A stretch of 64,000 nucleotides of DNA from Strongylocentrotus purpuratus (GCF_000002235.5 NW_022145609.1:25619493-25683492); one strand, 5' to 3'. Positions 34,475 to 45,590 are shown, counted from the stretch's first letter. A program made the numbers and translations. Notes: generated by a model not told the origin, from the sequence alone.

Positions 34475-35330
34475 TTAATATCTCAAATGGTCATATCCTG
34501 GGCCAAAATTTTTGCTCCAATCCAACACTTGGAAAAATGTGCCCATCTTTTTTTTTACCCCATACTGACACTTCTCCCTGTTGAGCTTCATGCCCAACAA
34601 CATTACATCTCTGCAACAGCTTGCGTAGACGAGTATTGCATTCTGCTTTGTCACCATCCCGGACAATAATATCAGCAACTCAGCGTACTCCATCGAGTCC
34701 CTCAAATGTCTGAAATGGTCTCTTCTCAAAAGTCTTGCTGCTCACCTTGAGTACAAATGGTAACCGCTTCCATCTTTTTCTCCCCCAAGGCGAAGCGAAT
34801 GTTGTTATACAAGTCTTCATACATGACACAATGGAGATAACCATCTTTCCGGTCGCAGACCGAGAACAGACTTGCTTTAAGCAACTCTGGTAGTATGTTC
34901 TCAAGTACTGGTAGGGGGTAAGATCAATTTTAGAGAGAGGCAAATAGATCTTGCTGGTTAGGCATTGGTTCGGAATCGAATACAGTTATCTTGTTCAGGC
35001 GACGAAAATCAATACAAAACTGATTCGAACCATCCGGCTTTCTCACCATCACAATCGGATGCGCATAGGGACAGTCTGACTGCTCGATCACCCCTTACTT
35101 CAACATCGACTCAACCTCTTTCCCTATCTCACTATCTACAGCTTGAGGTACCCTATACGGAGAAGAACAAACAGGTTCGTCACTAGTCAAATGAATCTTG
35201 CATTCAGCCACTGAAGTTTTCTTAGGAACATCCAAGAAAACATCTTGATATTCACACAACAATTTCCTGACCTTACCCTGGGATTCCTTACTCAATTTCT
35301 CATCAACTTAAACATGAATTACAAACTCCT
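34475..35330 (-). pseudogene. Decayed Ty3/gypsy-type pol fragment (RT region)
   Basis: Read on the minus strand, a frame-shifted pol core appears in order. It begins with the pre-RT block LLCEYQDVFLDVPKKT and VCSSPYRVPQAV. Next are HPIVMVRKPDGSNQFCIDFR and RLNKIT, the classic RT motif. A corrupted middle follows, ending near FEGLDGVR, and then ADIIV, where the catalytic YVDD box should be. LRKLLQRC and REKCQYGVKKK close it. At least three frame changes and stops break it, and the YxDD aspartates are not intact. No LTR or integrase is seen nearby. The family is Ty3-like from the RT text; the element is dead. Confidence 0.75.
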
Positions 35331-35915
35331 TCTGTACGGAACATGGCATGTCAGGTAGACCTCTCAAGTACTCCTCGACCTTCTCAATGTTCGTTATGTG
35401 CATAAAAATACTACATAATCCATAACATGTGAAATGAGCAAACACAAAACACATTGTTCTTAAAGTTTAAAAAAAAACTTTATTACATGTACATTCAATA
35501 ACCAACACTATCTTTTTTTAACACCTTATTTTTATTACTCTCTTTATAACTATACATTCATGTAAAATGGGCTAATACTAATACAAATGATTAAAAAAAA
35601 AGTTAAAATGACACCTTGATAACAATCAATAACCGACATTTTCTTTTTTTTACAATTTGTTTACAACTTGTTTTCACAACTACACAGTCCGTATACATGG
35701 GTTAAAAACAAAATTGCTTTAAAATTAAAACATAGGATAACCAACCTTCCTTTTTTCCTGAACTTTTTACAACTTTTTTCTTTCAATTACACAATTCATA
35801 TTCATGTACAGTGAAAAAAAGGCAAATACAAAACACATTGTCTTAAAGCTAAACAGATTCAATAACAACCTTCCTTTTTTCAACTTGGAGTGTTAACAAC
35901 TAAACAGTCAATATA

Positions 35916-36551
35916 CCCTCCCGTGCCAAAAGTATTGCAACATAGACACACACATTACACAGGAGACAAATAATTGAAAATGAGTGCTGTTTTAATGAAT
36001 ATGTAGTGCATCATTTTTTATCATACTATCAGGCATATTTTATTGATATATCAATAGTCATTTTTCATGTAAGATTCACGAGTCTCTAGTATTTTGTTGG
36101 ATATCCTCGCCTTCTAATGATGGCGCGCATCCTTCTTGGCATCGTCGCGTAGAGTCCTTGCAATCTTTCTTGGGTGATGCTGCCCCAGGCCCTGAAGATA
36201 GAGCGGACCAAACCTTCCCTCGTGGTTGGTCGGTCTTTGGTGTTGGCTCTCTTGATGTCATCCCACAGATTCTCTATCGGGTTAGCATCTGGTGATTGCG
36301 CCGGCCACTGCACCCTGTTGACGCCAGTTTCGTCATACCATTGGTCCATCCTGGCTGCCCTGTGTGCCGGTGCGTTGTCATCCTGGAAGACGAACGGGTG
36401 TTGCGCGTTGCCAAAGATGTTAGCAATGGATGGAAACAAGTGGGCGTCCAGAATATCTCGATATTTGGCGTTATCAATGTTCCCATCTACACAAATTTAA
36501 CCACAAATTTAACGAATTTCATCATGTTGCAATACTTATGGCATGGGAGGG
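35916..36551 (-). mobile_element. Internally deleted Tc1-like transposon, 636 bp, TA target
   Basis: The ends ccctcccgtgccaaaagtat and, inverted, ccctcccatgccataagtat form terminal inverted repeats of about 25 bp. TA flanks each side (35914-35915 and 36552-36553). It keeps only the 3' half of a transposase gene. The left part of the gene is lost at a junction with a short direct repeat (aaatttgtgg/aaatttgtgt near 36495-36515). Confidence 0.88.
36086..36500 (-). pseudogene. Truncated Tc1/mariner transposase, C-terminal DDE half
   Basis: The remaining reading frame begins about VDGNIDNAKYRDILDAHLFP and is open to its stop near 36089. It has FQDDNAPAHRA and SPDANPIENLWDDIKRA. From the catalytic Asp in DDNAPAH to the Glu in PIENLW there are 34 residues, the DD34E spacing of the Tc1 group. 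The N-terminal DNA-binding domain and the first catalytic Asp are missing, so the protein cannot be active. About 135 residues remain, against about 340 for a complete transposase. Confidence 0.88.
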
Positions 36552-36659
36552 TACATGTAAAATGGGCAGACACAAAACTCATCTTTTGATAGTTAAAACA
36601 ATATACTTCATTACATTCAATAACCAACACTATTTTTATTGTTGAAATAAATCTTTATT

Positions 36660-37170
36660 CAGATACAAAATCACAGATAATATCAAACATATTTATAACA
36701 AGCATTTCATCACATGTTGAAATGAGATAAAATTATATATCTTTATTTACTTGAAAGAGCAGATTATAGATGCATTTCTTGTAAATCGTTAATTATGTTC
36801 ATCCACTTTAGTATTCACATCTGTTGTCTTAGTTTTTTTTTTCCTCAACTTCTAGTCTGTATTTTAACATGAACAAAAAATGTTTGCTTATTATTTTTTA
36901 ATTAAATTTATTACAACACTATAACCAACAATATGCTTGTGTATCCTTCTGTAGCATTTGAGCTACTTGCGAGTTCCCATCTCTTTACTGCTTCTCACCA
37001 GCATCAGATAGAGTGGGAGTATCCAAATCCCTAGGGGTCACCTGGCCTGAGGTCGGAGATGTCTCTCTCCAACAGCGTAGATAAGCTGGAGATGTGTGAA
37101 ATATCTGCGAGGTCACGCTCACAGCTTTTATTGACATGCTCAGTATACTATACATAGTCAATCCCTGTGT
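36660..37170. other. Unassigned AT-rich DNA
   Basis: No exon or repeat end recognised. Confidence 0.4.
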
Positions 37171-37176
37171 ACTTAC

Positions 37177-38303
37177 CTGTGGTCATTGTTGGGAACTTTT
37201 TCTATAGTTCCGACCATGTACTTTTCTGCAAATGCAGCAAAGAAAACCTGGAACATCTCCGTAGTCACGCCATCCATGTCTACTCCTTGCTCTCCCTCCA
37301 TCTCCACGTTTATTCGATGGCGCTCCAGCTCTAGGTCCTCCCTACAGCTTGTGGAGAGCACTTGGTGTGAAGTGCCGATGGCTGAGGACATGCTCTGCTG
37401 CTGCTGCTTGTGGTGGTGGTGCTGTTGCTGCCGGTAGTACTGGTACCGATGTTGATGCTGCTTGGGGTACTGCTGTTGCTGCAGAGGGTACTTCTGTTGC
37501 TGCAGTACAGGGGTATATGCAGTTGCTTGGAAAACTTTGGTTGACCCGTAGGAGGAGGTGGCATCTGGTTGATCATGCTGGCTTGGTATCTATCCATGTA
37601 CCCGCAGTCCTGGCATTGCCACGTGGACCTGGGTGGTGGCCTGGTGCTCTTTCACAGTTTGGGGGTCGACTGCCACCGCTCGAAGGTCTTGGGAGAGGAC
37701 GAGAAGGTGGGTGCAGAGCTGGGTTGGAAGGATCCTGCTTGCGAGAAAGATGGCAGAGTGACTTGTGGAGGCTCTTTCTCGTCGCTATCCTGTGTGGCAA
37801 CTTCCAGGATTCGGCTGATGGCCGTGCACGCCTTTTTGAATTTCCTTCTGGACAAGTTTGATTTGATTTTGATTTGATTTATTTACTTCTGTTTGATTTT
37901 CTTTTTCTTTTGCAGTTTTACAAATATGTAACAAACAAAACATTGCAAATTTTACACAACCATGACATAAGAATATATGTAGAATAAAGTAAGACTGGCT
38001 GTAACTAATCGAAAACATTGAAAATTCATAAGTATCCTCTTTGACGTAAGTCCCACAGACCTCCACTGGTGTCTGTGGCTGCATTGCCTGCTGTAACTGG
38101 ATCATCTGCTGGCCAGACTCCTGCAGCCGCTTCTGCAATGTGGCCATGAGTGCATCCTCTGATTTCGCACCCTTCCTTTTTATGTCGACTTGCTGAGCAT
38201 TTTTAGGACCTTCCTCCTCTTCTTCCGCCTCTGCACCGATCATGGCGCACTCAGCCTCAGCAGCTGACAGACCGCCACTGTGTGCATGGATCGTATCCTG
38301 AAC
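37177..38303 (-). pseudogene. Broken gene fragment with Gln/His-rich and HECT-start-like segments
   Basis: On the minus strand an exon begins after acttgtag at 38303. It encodes an acidic, glutamine-rich coiled-coil-like segment (LMATLQKRLQESGQQMIQLQ). After an interruption the text resumes as RRKFKKACTAISRIL, then, past an in-frame TGA and a frameshift, as WQCQDCGYMDRY. A polyglutamine/polyhistidine tract follows, then HRINVEMEGEQGVDMDGV. This last part resembles the beginning of a HECT-type ubiquitin ligase domain (family pattern: hydrophobic, Glu-Gly-x-x-Gly-Val-Asp). It ends in a perfect donor (CACAG|gtaagt, 37176). Frame breaks make it a pseudogene or a poorly assembled copy. The HECT call is tentative. 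Confidence 0.4.
37852..38045 (-). mobile_element. LINE 3'-end fragment with (ATCAA)n tail
   Basis: Read on the minus strand it ends gtaaataaatcaaatcaaaa plus further atcaa units. It interrupts the coding text of the HECT-like pseudogene between QTPVEV and RRKFKK. Only about 190 bases remain and there is no ORF. Confidence 0.5.
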
Positions 38304-38379
38304 CTACAAGTACAAAATAATACAGATCATGAATGCAGAAATGCTAATGCAAAAATCAATACAAATTTATGTTCAGATA

Positions 38380-39640
38380 CATTGGACCTCGATACATTTA
38401 CACTGTAGATACATTAAACCATCTGATAGTAATAACACATATTTATATAAAAATTACTAAAAAGTACAAAAAGTCTAACAATATGTAGCTGTACTTACAC
38501 TGCTAACTGGCTCTGGTCTGTGGTATGTAATCTTCTGGAAAAAGAACGTTATCAAGCTTCAACCCTTATAAGGTATTAAGTCTCAGATAAATACTTTTAA
38601 GAAATCTGTAAATGGGATGGCAAGAACAGACCGCAATGGCAAAAAGACCAATTAAGAGTCCAAAGTTATTTGAAGTTAATGAACCATTTCAAAGCCATAA
38701 TAGCGCAAGTTCACATAAGTTACAGAGTTGAGCAGCATCAAAGTGTGTACACGGGACTTGTCTGGTAATATGTAGCTTCAGTGATTCAATGTAAATGTTG
38801 TTCACTGTCTACTTGTGACAGTTTGAGTGCTATACGCAAGTCTTTCGCAAAGTCTGAGCACATTCTCTTAATCTTCTTTGAGCTGTGTAACACCCAGTTG
38901 GGGGCATTTTACACTGCATGTAACACTAAATTCATAGTTTTTTCCCCTACTTAAATGCATTCTCAAAGGAGGCACCTCTCGTTCCTTCTCCTCCTCGCTA
39001 CTGCTATTTTCAGTCTCTGACTCTTCTTCAACTTGGACTTTTAACTAGTGCTGTCCATTTCCTCCTCTTCCTACTCGCTAGTCAGGATACTGATCCCCGC
39101 TGCTTCCCTCTCCCTTTTCTCTTCCTCCATTCGCTTTGCCACCCGGTCGGCCATCTCCCTTCTCTCTGCCTCTTTCTTCTTTTCTTTCATTTAGATACAT
39201 TGGACCATTTGATAGTAATGATACATATTTACATAAAAAGTATCAAAAGTCTATCTATATGTAGCTGTACTTACGCTGCTAACTGGCTCTATTCTGTGTT
39301 ATGTAATCTTTTGGAGGAAGTGCACCATCCTCATCCCCTTGTTCGTGGTTCTTGAAAATGGAGGACGGTATTTAGAATGTTATCATGTAAATGAACGCAA
39401 TTCTTTCGCAAAGTCAGAGCCCATTCTCTTAATCTTCTTTGGAGAAATGTGTTGAATTCTTTGTGGGCTGGGTCTGTTCTGTAGTACCATGGAAATCGCA
39501 ACGCTTCCTTTCATGTTATATCTGCAACTACAGGCTGGTTTACTTGTACCGTGGTGCTTCTTCATATGCACAAGATAATTTTCGTTTATACTGTTCTTTT
39601 GCTGTTGTCTGATGGTCTCGCTCTTCGGCCCTTGTCAAAA
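38380..39640. repeat. Duplicated segments with transposase-linker-like remnants
   Basis: The stretch 38390-38560 recurs at 39185-39320 (shared phrase tatgtagctgtacttac, then ctgctaactggctct). The phrase cattctcttaatcttctttg recurs at 38863 and 39421. On the minus strand a Lys/Glu-rich piece (RREMADRVAKRMEEEKRERE) is broken by stops. These are probably parts of the adjacent pogo-like element duplicated locally. Confidence 0.45.
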
Positions 39641-39869
39641 ATGTTATGTCATTAATTCAGATATTTACATATCACATTATCACCATAGTATATATTCAAA
39701 TATTTTTTTCATATTTACATCTATTTCTGAATGATTATACATTTGAAGGATTATCATTATCAAATGGCGCAGCAGCCATTAGTGGAATAATAATCAGAAG
39801 AGAACATTTTGAAAATTTATTGCTTGTGGTTCAGTTAAACAGCATAGGCAATGGAAGAAGACATTGTCA

Positions 39870-41330
39870 CTCACTTCCTCCTTTCCCACACAGCGTCCAA
39901 GGTGGACCCAGTGCTGGCAGGAGTCGCACCCCGCCCACATGATGTTAGTGTTAATATTATCATTCTCTGAGTCTGTAGGAGGATCGTCGAGGTTGCACTG
40001 ACAACATTTCTCGTCATTCCCATTATCCTAGGCATTTGTGTGATCGCGTGCAGGTCTTTCACCGGATGTTTGAACAATTAAAAACAAATTATTTTCATTT
40101 TCTGTTATGGCTATTCCGCCAGCTTCGTATTCGGGTGTAGAACGTCGCTTTCCCTGGTTTTTTTCTTTGTCAGAGGGGATGGTTCTTTGCTGGCTAAGAG
40201 TACTTCCACGTTGCTGCTAGATGGTCGAGGTGCTGAGTGACCTTCACAGTTTATCACCGTACTAGGTCTTGTCATTCTTACGACATCTATAGCCTCTGGA
40301 TTGAAGGGGCATACTCCCGACTTTCTGAAGGCTCCCTCCAGATTGCCCCTTCTCGTTGATTGGAGGTATGAAGCTTATGAGCCCCGCACAGGTCATATCT
40401 TGTAATTGACTGTGCACTGTCAGTTCGGTTGAAATGAGCAGCTGTAGGGGGTGTCTCATGGATTACAGTATCTGCAGAACTCTCTTCCATCTGGATTGCT
40501 AGAAGAAGAGTTATGCGTCACACAACCAAATTTGTATAAAGTTGATACGTTTTTGTGATTATGTGCGTGAAGGCTAAATCTCTCAAAGCTGCCTCCAGTC
40601 TATCCCTTCTCATTGATTGGAGGTATGAAGCTTATGAGCCCGCACAGGTCATATCAGCTCTGTTGATCAGCCAGAATGTCTGTGCACTGTGGGTTGAAAT
40701 GAGCCTTTATTGGGCCAAAGCACCCAACATCCAGTGGCTGGAGTATGTGGCTGGTAAAGGATGGCAGAAGGAAGAGGATGATGTTGTTCCGTCGAGCTTC
40801 CTCTATGAGGGGGATGGTGATATGGCTCTTATGGCCATCATAGAGGAGTAGTACTCTCCACTCTGGGTTTGATCTGGCAGGGATGAAATGAAGTGTTTGC
40901 CGAGGAAGTCCCTGAGCACTCCACCGTTACTCCATCCGCTGTCTGTCATCTTGAAACGGCTGCCTGGTAGACATCCTTTGGATAGCTCTGTTGTGAAGTT
41001 CTTCCCCTTGAAGATGAGGTAGGGAGGTGCCTTGTGCAGATTCACAGGTCAGGAGGGTGGTTGTGGCTGAGCGGCAAGAAACGATAGAAGGTGACCTCTT
41101 GCTGCAACTTATGACCCTCAATGGCGTATGCTCTTGATTAAAACTGGTTTCATCCATTTTCACATGCACAAGATAATTCCGCAATTTACGCTGAAGGCTA
41201 GAGACGATGACCATTGGGGCTCGCAGAAACTCAGTGCAGTGGAGTTCATTGTTATGAAACTGGAAAGGCAGCCATTTTCCAACCAGATTTTCTGCAATGA
41301 TGTTGTCCATCCGTCGCCTCATGGATTTCT
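39870..41330 (-). pseudogene. Pogo/Tigger-like (DDE_1) transposase pseudogene with PHD-like tail
   Basis: In minus-strand order: KMDETSFNQEHTPLRVISC (first catalytic Asp, about 41150), SIVSCRSATTTLLTC, RFKMTDSGWSNGGVLRDFLG, LLLYDGHKSHITIPLIEEAR (second Asp, about 40838), LPSFTSHILQPLDVGCFGPI (third Asp, about 40730) and GAFRKSGVCPFNPEAIDVV (about 40310). This is the order of pogo-group transposases. The frame shifts several times, and 40320-40450 is a partial duplicate of 40590-40700. A cysteine-rich end follows (39880-40020): CCQCN, then MWAGCDSCQHWVHLGRC, which looks like a PHD finger. The N-terminal helix-turn-helix part is not recognised. It is inactive as it stands. Confidence 0.75.
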
Positions 41331-41710
41331 AATTCCGCATTAGAGATGGGATAGACGAGGACAATGGCCACTACATGTAGGATGTCGGCATATCTCGTCT
41401 GCAGCTGCTTCTTGGTAAGATGCTGATGCTGAGATACAAACAACTTCATGGCTTGGCACTCCAGCTTCGCCTTCTCCAAGTCGCACCCTTGAGACAGCAA
41501 GACAGCCTTGAAGAGTCCGCGTTTCACTCCCCCTTTTTCTTTAACACAAAGGAAAACTTTTTCTCCTACTCTATGTAGAAGAAGGATTTCTTCGAAAATT
41601 TCTTTGAACCATTTGGGAAGATGCGACTTCGGATTTTGTTCTTTGCCGTAGTATGTCTCGATGTTGCCCTGTCTAAGTATTTCTGATTTCCTCTTTGTTA
41701 GCTGGGGCAC
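41252..41710 (-). pseudogene. hAT-like transposase C-terminal fragment (tentative)
   Basis: The frame ends with LHVVAIVLVYPISNAELE, close to the dimerisation-domain pattern of hAT transposases and hAT-derived zinc-finger proteins (hydrophobic stretch, P-V/I-S-N-A-E). It is preceded by a charged region (QLTKRKSEILRQGNIETYYG). After NAELE the expected Cys-Glu-Arg is lost. It overlaps the start of the pogo-like pseudogene, so the two transposons are joined or nested here. Confidence 0.4.
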
Positions 41711-42009
41711 TCGGAACTATTTCATCACCTCATATCTTGTCTCTGCTCATCTCTGCTAGATAAGCATCCCAGTCTCTGTTCAATAGCCATTCTTCTGTGA
41801 GACTTCCATCTGGTGTGTGTCTGTTTCCCGCCCTAAGGTACTCTGTAACCTGCTCTCCCGATGGGTCATCTGAATTCCTGCTATCATTTCCAGCTGTGAT
41901 GGTAAAACATCAAACATGATGACTTCTTTTTTTGGGGTGGAGGTCTAGATGATTTTAGACGAGCAGCTCTTTTGTTTCCTCTCATAAATATATTCATCTA
42001 GATCAGTCT
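41711..42009. other. Unassigned
   Basis: Between transposon remnants; no domain recognised. Confidence 0.35.
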
Positions 42010-42480
42010 CTAGCCATTCCTTGCTTTTTTTCTTTGGAGGTGATTATAGTTTGAATTCTTGAAGGATTCAATGATTGTGGAGGTTGTTACCGGTAAGAAT
42101 TTATTTTTAACAAAGGATGTGATGAGAATTCCAAGTTCTTGCTTTTCAATGAAATTCAAATGAAGTCCATCTAATGAAAAACCGCGAAGGTCCAATGAAC
42201 ATGGTAGAGAATAATCCAGAAGGAAACAGTTGTGAAGTTAGGAACAAAGCTGAGCCAATTTATGATTGTAATACAAAGATTGAGTATAAAGAAGTTTGTC
42301 ATCTCAATGAGGAAGAAAAGCATTAAACAATATTCAAGCGCAACGGAAACATTCCTGCACAGAAGCGTACAAATCAATAAATGATTTGAAATCAATGTTC
42401 CAAGAATTACCGTTGAGATTGTTTGTTCCAATATAAAGAAATACAATGTCTGTGTCCTTAGCAATGAAAAGGTAGATATA
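42010..42480 (-). pseudogene. SGNH-hydrolase-like fragment, probably retrotransposon-encoded
   Basis: The minus strand reads AKDTDIVFLYIGTNNLNGNS near 42400-42465 (a block III-like Gly-Thr-Asn-Asn). After frame changes it reads LDLRGFSLDGLHLNFIEKQE near 42150-42195 (a block V-like Asp-x-x-His). These two blocks at about the right distance are typical of SGNH esterases, which some retrotransposons of marine invertebrates carry beside gag or ORF1. The Ser of block I is not visible. Stops and frameshifts show decay. Confidence 0.45.
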
Positions 42481-42856
42481 CGTATTAATGGTGAATTCTC
42501 AAAGTGACTTTATTCTGGCTCCAGGTAAACAAAAAACGCTACACGAAATAGGTCTACTCTGAAAATATAAATGCTCTTCCAATCCTCGCAATATTGAGTC
42601 ACCAATCCCTTAATCTTCTTTGGAGAGGAGAAGTCTTATCTAAGTTTTGAATTGTCTTTGTATTCCCCCTTTTTCTCTAACTCCATATGCGGGAGCCGGG
42701 TATGAATCGACGATAGAAGTTCACTAACCCCAAGACCTGTTAATTCTAACTCTTCGATCCACAGCTGGTGTCTTGTCACCGACTTTCAGTTCGTTTTTGT
42801 TGTCAGCACTGTATACGTGTACGTACTGATTAGAGATGACATCTCCTTTGCATATT

Positions 42857-43376
42857 TTACTGTGGTAGAGTAAAAGTGACTTTTAACATTAGTCTCTCTG
42901 GCAGAATTGTCCTTTGAAGGAACTCTTGCATTGATAAGTTCCTTGTAATATTCTGCTGCCCTAAAACTCTTATTGCATAATTTTCTTCTACTGGTTCTCC
43001 AATACCAGTAGGCAAGGCAAACTTAGCTGCAATAGCTGGTAAAGTATCTGAGGCTGAGGCTGAGCTAGTAGTATTTGCTTGTTGACCCATGTAATCTGAA
43101 TGCATATCATTGTAATCGTAGAAAGGGCCCAACTCCTCATCTCGTTCATCAAGATGGCTGCCGTGGCCGTGAAAAAACTTGGCTCTCCGTTTCCATGTGA
43201 GCAGACTCTCCGCCAACATCAACACGTACTGGTTGGTTCGACATAGCCTCCATTTTGTCCATGACATGGGCAAACATATTTTCCAATTTATTGAGTCTAT
43301 CCCCAAAGTTATGCTCCGGGCTATCCGGTGCTTTGGAGACTGTAGATGGAGCGGGAACAGCCTCCGCTTTCTTCAT
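42857..43376 (-). pseudogene. Gag/ORF1-like retroelement fragment (tentative)
   Basis: Two overlapping minus-strand frames join around 43150-43200. The first has a coiled-coil-like LNKLENMFAHVMDKMEAM followed by a short acidic stretch. The second runs through LDERDEELGPFYDYNDMH to LPAIAAKFALPTGIGEPVEE. This layout resembles gag-like ORFs of DIRS-type elements. A single frameshift separates the frames. No tyrosine recombinase or RT for it is seen nearby. Confidence 0.35.
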
Positions 43377-43708
43377 TTTTGCGGGAACAACCTCCGCTTT
43401 TCTCTTTTTTTGCGGGAAAAACCTCCTCTAATTTCATAGATTTTTTCCCGCCCGTCCAAGTCGACGAGCCATCAGAGCCAGCAGAGCAGTTTATGGGCCA
43501 AAGGGAAATCTTTAGCCCTTCACTCCTCTACACCTGTTTTTAAACTTTAAGCTCAGGACCGGCGCTAATTATTGTTTTCCATAGCCCTATGCTATTTTAA
43601 TCATAGTTTATTTACAAGTAGATAGTGTACAATGGTTCTGTTTAAAATTCAACTGTTTTATTTGAGACGGTCAAATTGAGTCAACTGAGGCTCTGTTTGT
43701 TCACACAT

Positions 43709-44624
43709 TTAGTCCTGGCTGGAGAGTTTTTTGTTATAAGCAGAGGCTGCCTCCTTGCACTTCTCAAGGAGTTTTGCACTGAACTGAACTTGGTGACAAC
43801 TTGTTTTCTTAGCACAGCTTTATACTTTCTGTGTGAGGAAATCTGACAAACTATGTGTGCCAAGACTTGGGCGAAACTCTGTGGAGTTCTTTTTTAAAAT
43901 TTAATTTTTTTCATATATTTTATTCCAAAAATCTTTAATCTTATAAAAAGATAGACTAGTACCCTGAATACAGTCAATAGCTGCAATTGAAAAACTTTGG
44001 CAAGGCAGTAAAACAACTATTGGTTATAGTACATCAAAAACAACAATGCTTAATTAAAGTACATATTAACGCTATCTTTATATCTACTTTATTGCATATA
44101 ATCCAACCAACAATTATTATCGTACATCTTTCTTTACTCTTTCTTACAAATAATCACCTCCAACATGTACATGCACTTTACTCAACCATACATGAACATA
44201 TTCAACAACTAAAATTTTAAACATATGCTAACACCAACTAACTCAAGATCAATACGTCTACCTCATTTACATAACTTTCCTTTAATATTCATTTAACATC
44301 ATGCTTCATAGTTTTTGAAAACTATTTCCAAAACCACGACAAAAACAATACAGTTATATATCAATTTTCCCCTTAAAACTCTGTGGAGTTTTTGCGTACA
44401 AGACTAAAGAGCCTTTCATCTTCAGCATTGCTATGAGCAACTGACAGGATAGCAGACATGACTCTAGGAAGGTGAACATACTTCTTCTTGTGGGTAGACT
44501 TGTCCTTTATTTGAGATATGGCCACCCACAACTCATGAGCTCTTTGGTCAAGAGACACACCTTCAAGCTGATCTACCTGGTAATGAGCAAACTCAAGCTC
44601 CTGCTGGTCTACTTGCTCTTCCAT
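43709..44624 (-). pseudogene. hAT transposase C-terminal domain, interrupted by an insertion
   Basis: Read on the minus strand, RAHELWVAISQIKDKS is followed by LPRVMSAILSVAHSNAEDER and LFSLVRKNSTEF, the hAT dimerisation domain. The frame is cut at KNSTEF by an insertion (43889-44375) and resumes at 43888 as RPSLGTHSLSDFLTQK. One in-frame stop follows, then LLEKCKEAASAYNKKLSSQD and a stop at 43709. The inner stop and the insertion make it a pseudogene. The catalytic core lies outside or is lost. Confidence 0.78.
43889..44375 (-). mobile_element. Retroposed insertion (487 bp) with 15-bp TSD in the hAT pseudogene
   Basis: Both sides carry the identical 15-mer aaactctgtggagtt (43874-43888 and 44376-44390), the type of duplication made by LINE endonuclease retroposition. 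In minus orientation the insert ends in an A-rich tail (43889-43915). There is no recognisable ORF. It may be a truncated LINE or a SINE. Confidence 0.82.
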
Positions 44625-44767
44625 ACTAGGCTAGTACATTGAATAAGAACAGGAGCGGTGTGCTCTTGTTTCCCAACATTTCCTCATGAACATGATGGAT
44701 AGGATGGATGCAGAAGCGGTGTTTGCCCCCACCCCCATCCCTGCCTTGTGCGTACTGTCGGCTCAAT

Positions 44768-44880
44768 TGGGTATTAGACAAAATGATAATTAGACTTTAT
44801 AGTGATAATTGGACCAAATGCTAATTAGACAAAGTGGTGATTGGTCCACATGGTTATTAAACGAAATGATTGACCAGTTC
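44768..44880. repeat. Short tandem repeat of 'gataattagac/aaatg' words
   Basis: About seven imperfect units of 15-19 bases, such as aaatgataattagac and gataattggaccaaatg. Confidence 0.75.
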
Positions 44881-45590
44881 GCTTGAGGATTATCTGTCGG
44901 TGTTGTCCCTTTGTAATTTTATTTTAGTTTTGCGGTCGTCGTGGAAGATCTGTGCGAATGGTAATCCGCATTCCCTCCGTCTGAACATAGCTGGACTGTC
45001 GGCTGGGTCTTGGATGTTCAAAGGCGTGTAGGACGTTGTCACAGTCCGCTATCCGATTATGGGCTCCAGGGCGTTGTTCGTAGCCGGTCGTGTGGCTGCT
45101 GCGGTATTCCTAGGTAGTCTATGGGCATTAATAAGCTGAATTTATTTTGCGTCGTCGGTGGTGATTCCTAGTATCTTCGCAATCGTAGCTGTCGTTTTTT
45201 CAAAGACATCCCCGTGAGCCGTAAACTAGGGTCTTCCATAAAATAGGAGGTTTCGTTTTTGCATGTGTATTTCTTGTTGCGTTATTTTCTCCTCAAATTC
45301 TTCCCACACTTTGGCTATTTCTGACTCTAAGCTGGGCAACTTGTCAGATTCAATATCATTTAAACAGCAGAAGGGGTTGTTAACCTGTCATCCTCGTCAC
45401 CAAACACTAGTACATGAAATGATGATAAAATAACCCAAGCAAGAGCGAGAAATAATTTCATACATTCATTTTTTAGTGTTCCAAGGCCACCATTATCAAT
45501 TAGTCTACATAATTCCCCTGTAGCACACACATGGTTTCAAAACATCAAACTCATCATACGATTTGGAAACCCATCGTGTATTTTTCTTTA
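44880..45590 (-). other. Possible LINE ORF1 remnant and unassigned DNA
   Basis: A minus-strand reading near 44960-45045 gives VLHAFEHPRPSRQSS followed by MRITIRTDLPRR, which resembles the end of an ORF1-type RNA-binding domain of non-LTR elements. Surrounding stops prevent a firm call. Confidence 0.25.

Larger units (their letters stand above)
35420..36640. repeat. Degenerate tandem repeat of about 120 bp hosting a Tc1 insertion
   Basis: The phrase ttcaataaccaacac with a following T-rich block recurs at about 35490, 35624, 35730, 35850 and 36612. The last interval is about 760 bases, but falls to about 124 once the 638 bases of the Tc1 element plus one TA are removed, fitting the array period. 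Confidence 0.72.

Noticed and set aside
37349..37861. 170-codon plus-strand ORF
   Set aside because: It is antisense to the HECT-like pseudogene and its glutamine-codon repeats; no domain or splice context.
42171..42464. 97-codon hydrophobic ORF as a membrane protein
   Set aside because: It is an alternate frame of the decayed SGNH-hydrolase-like fragment and lacks independent support.
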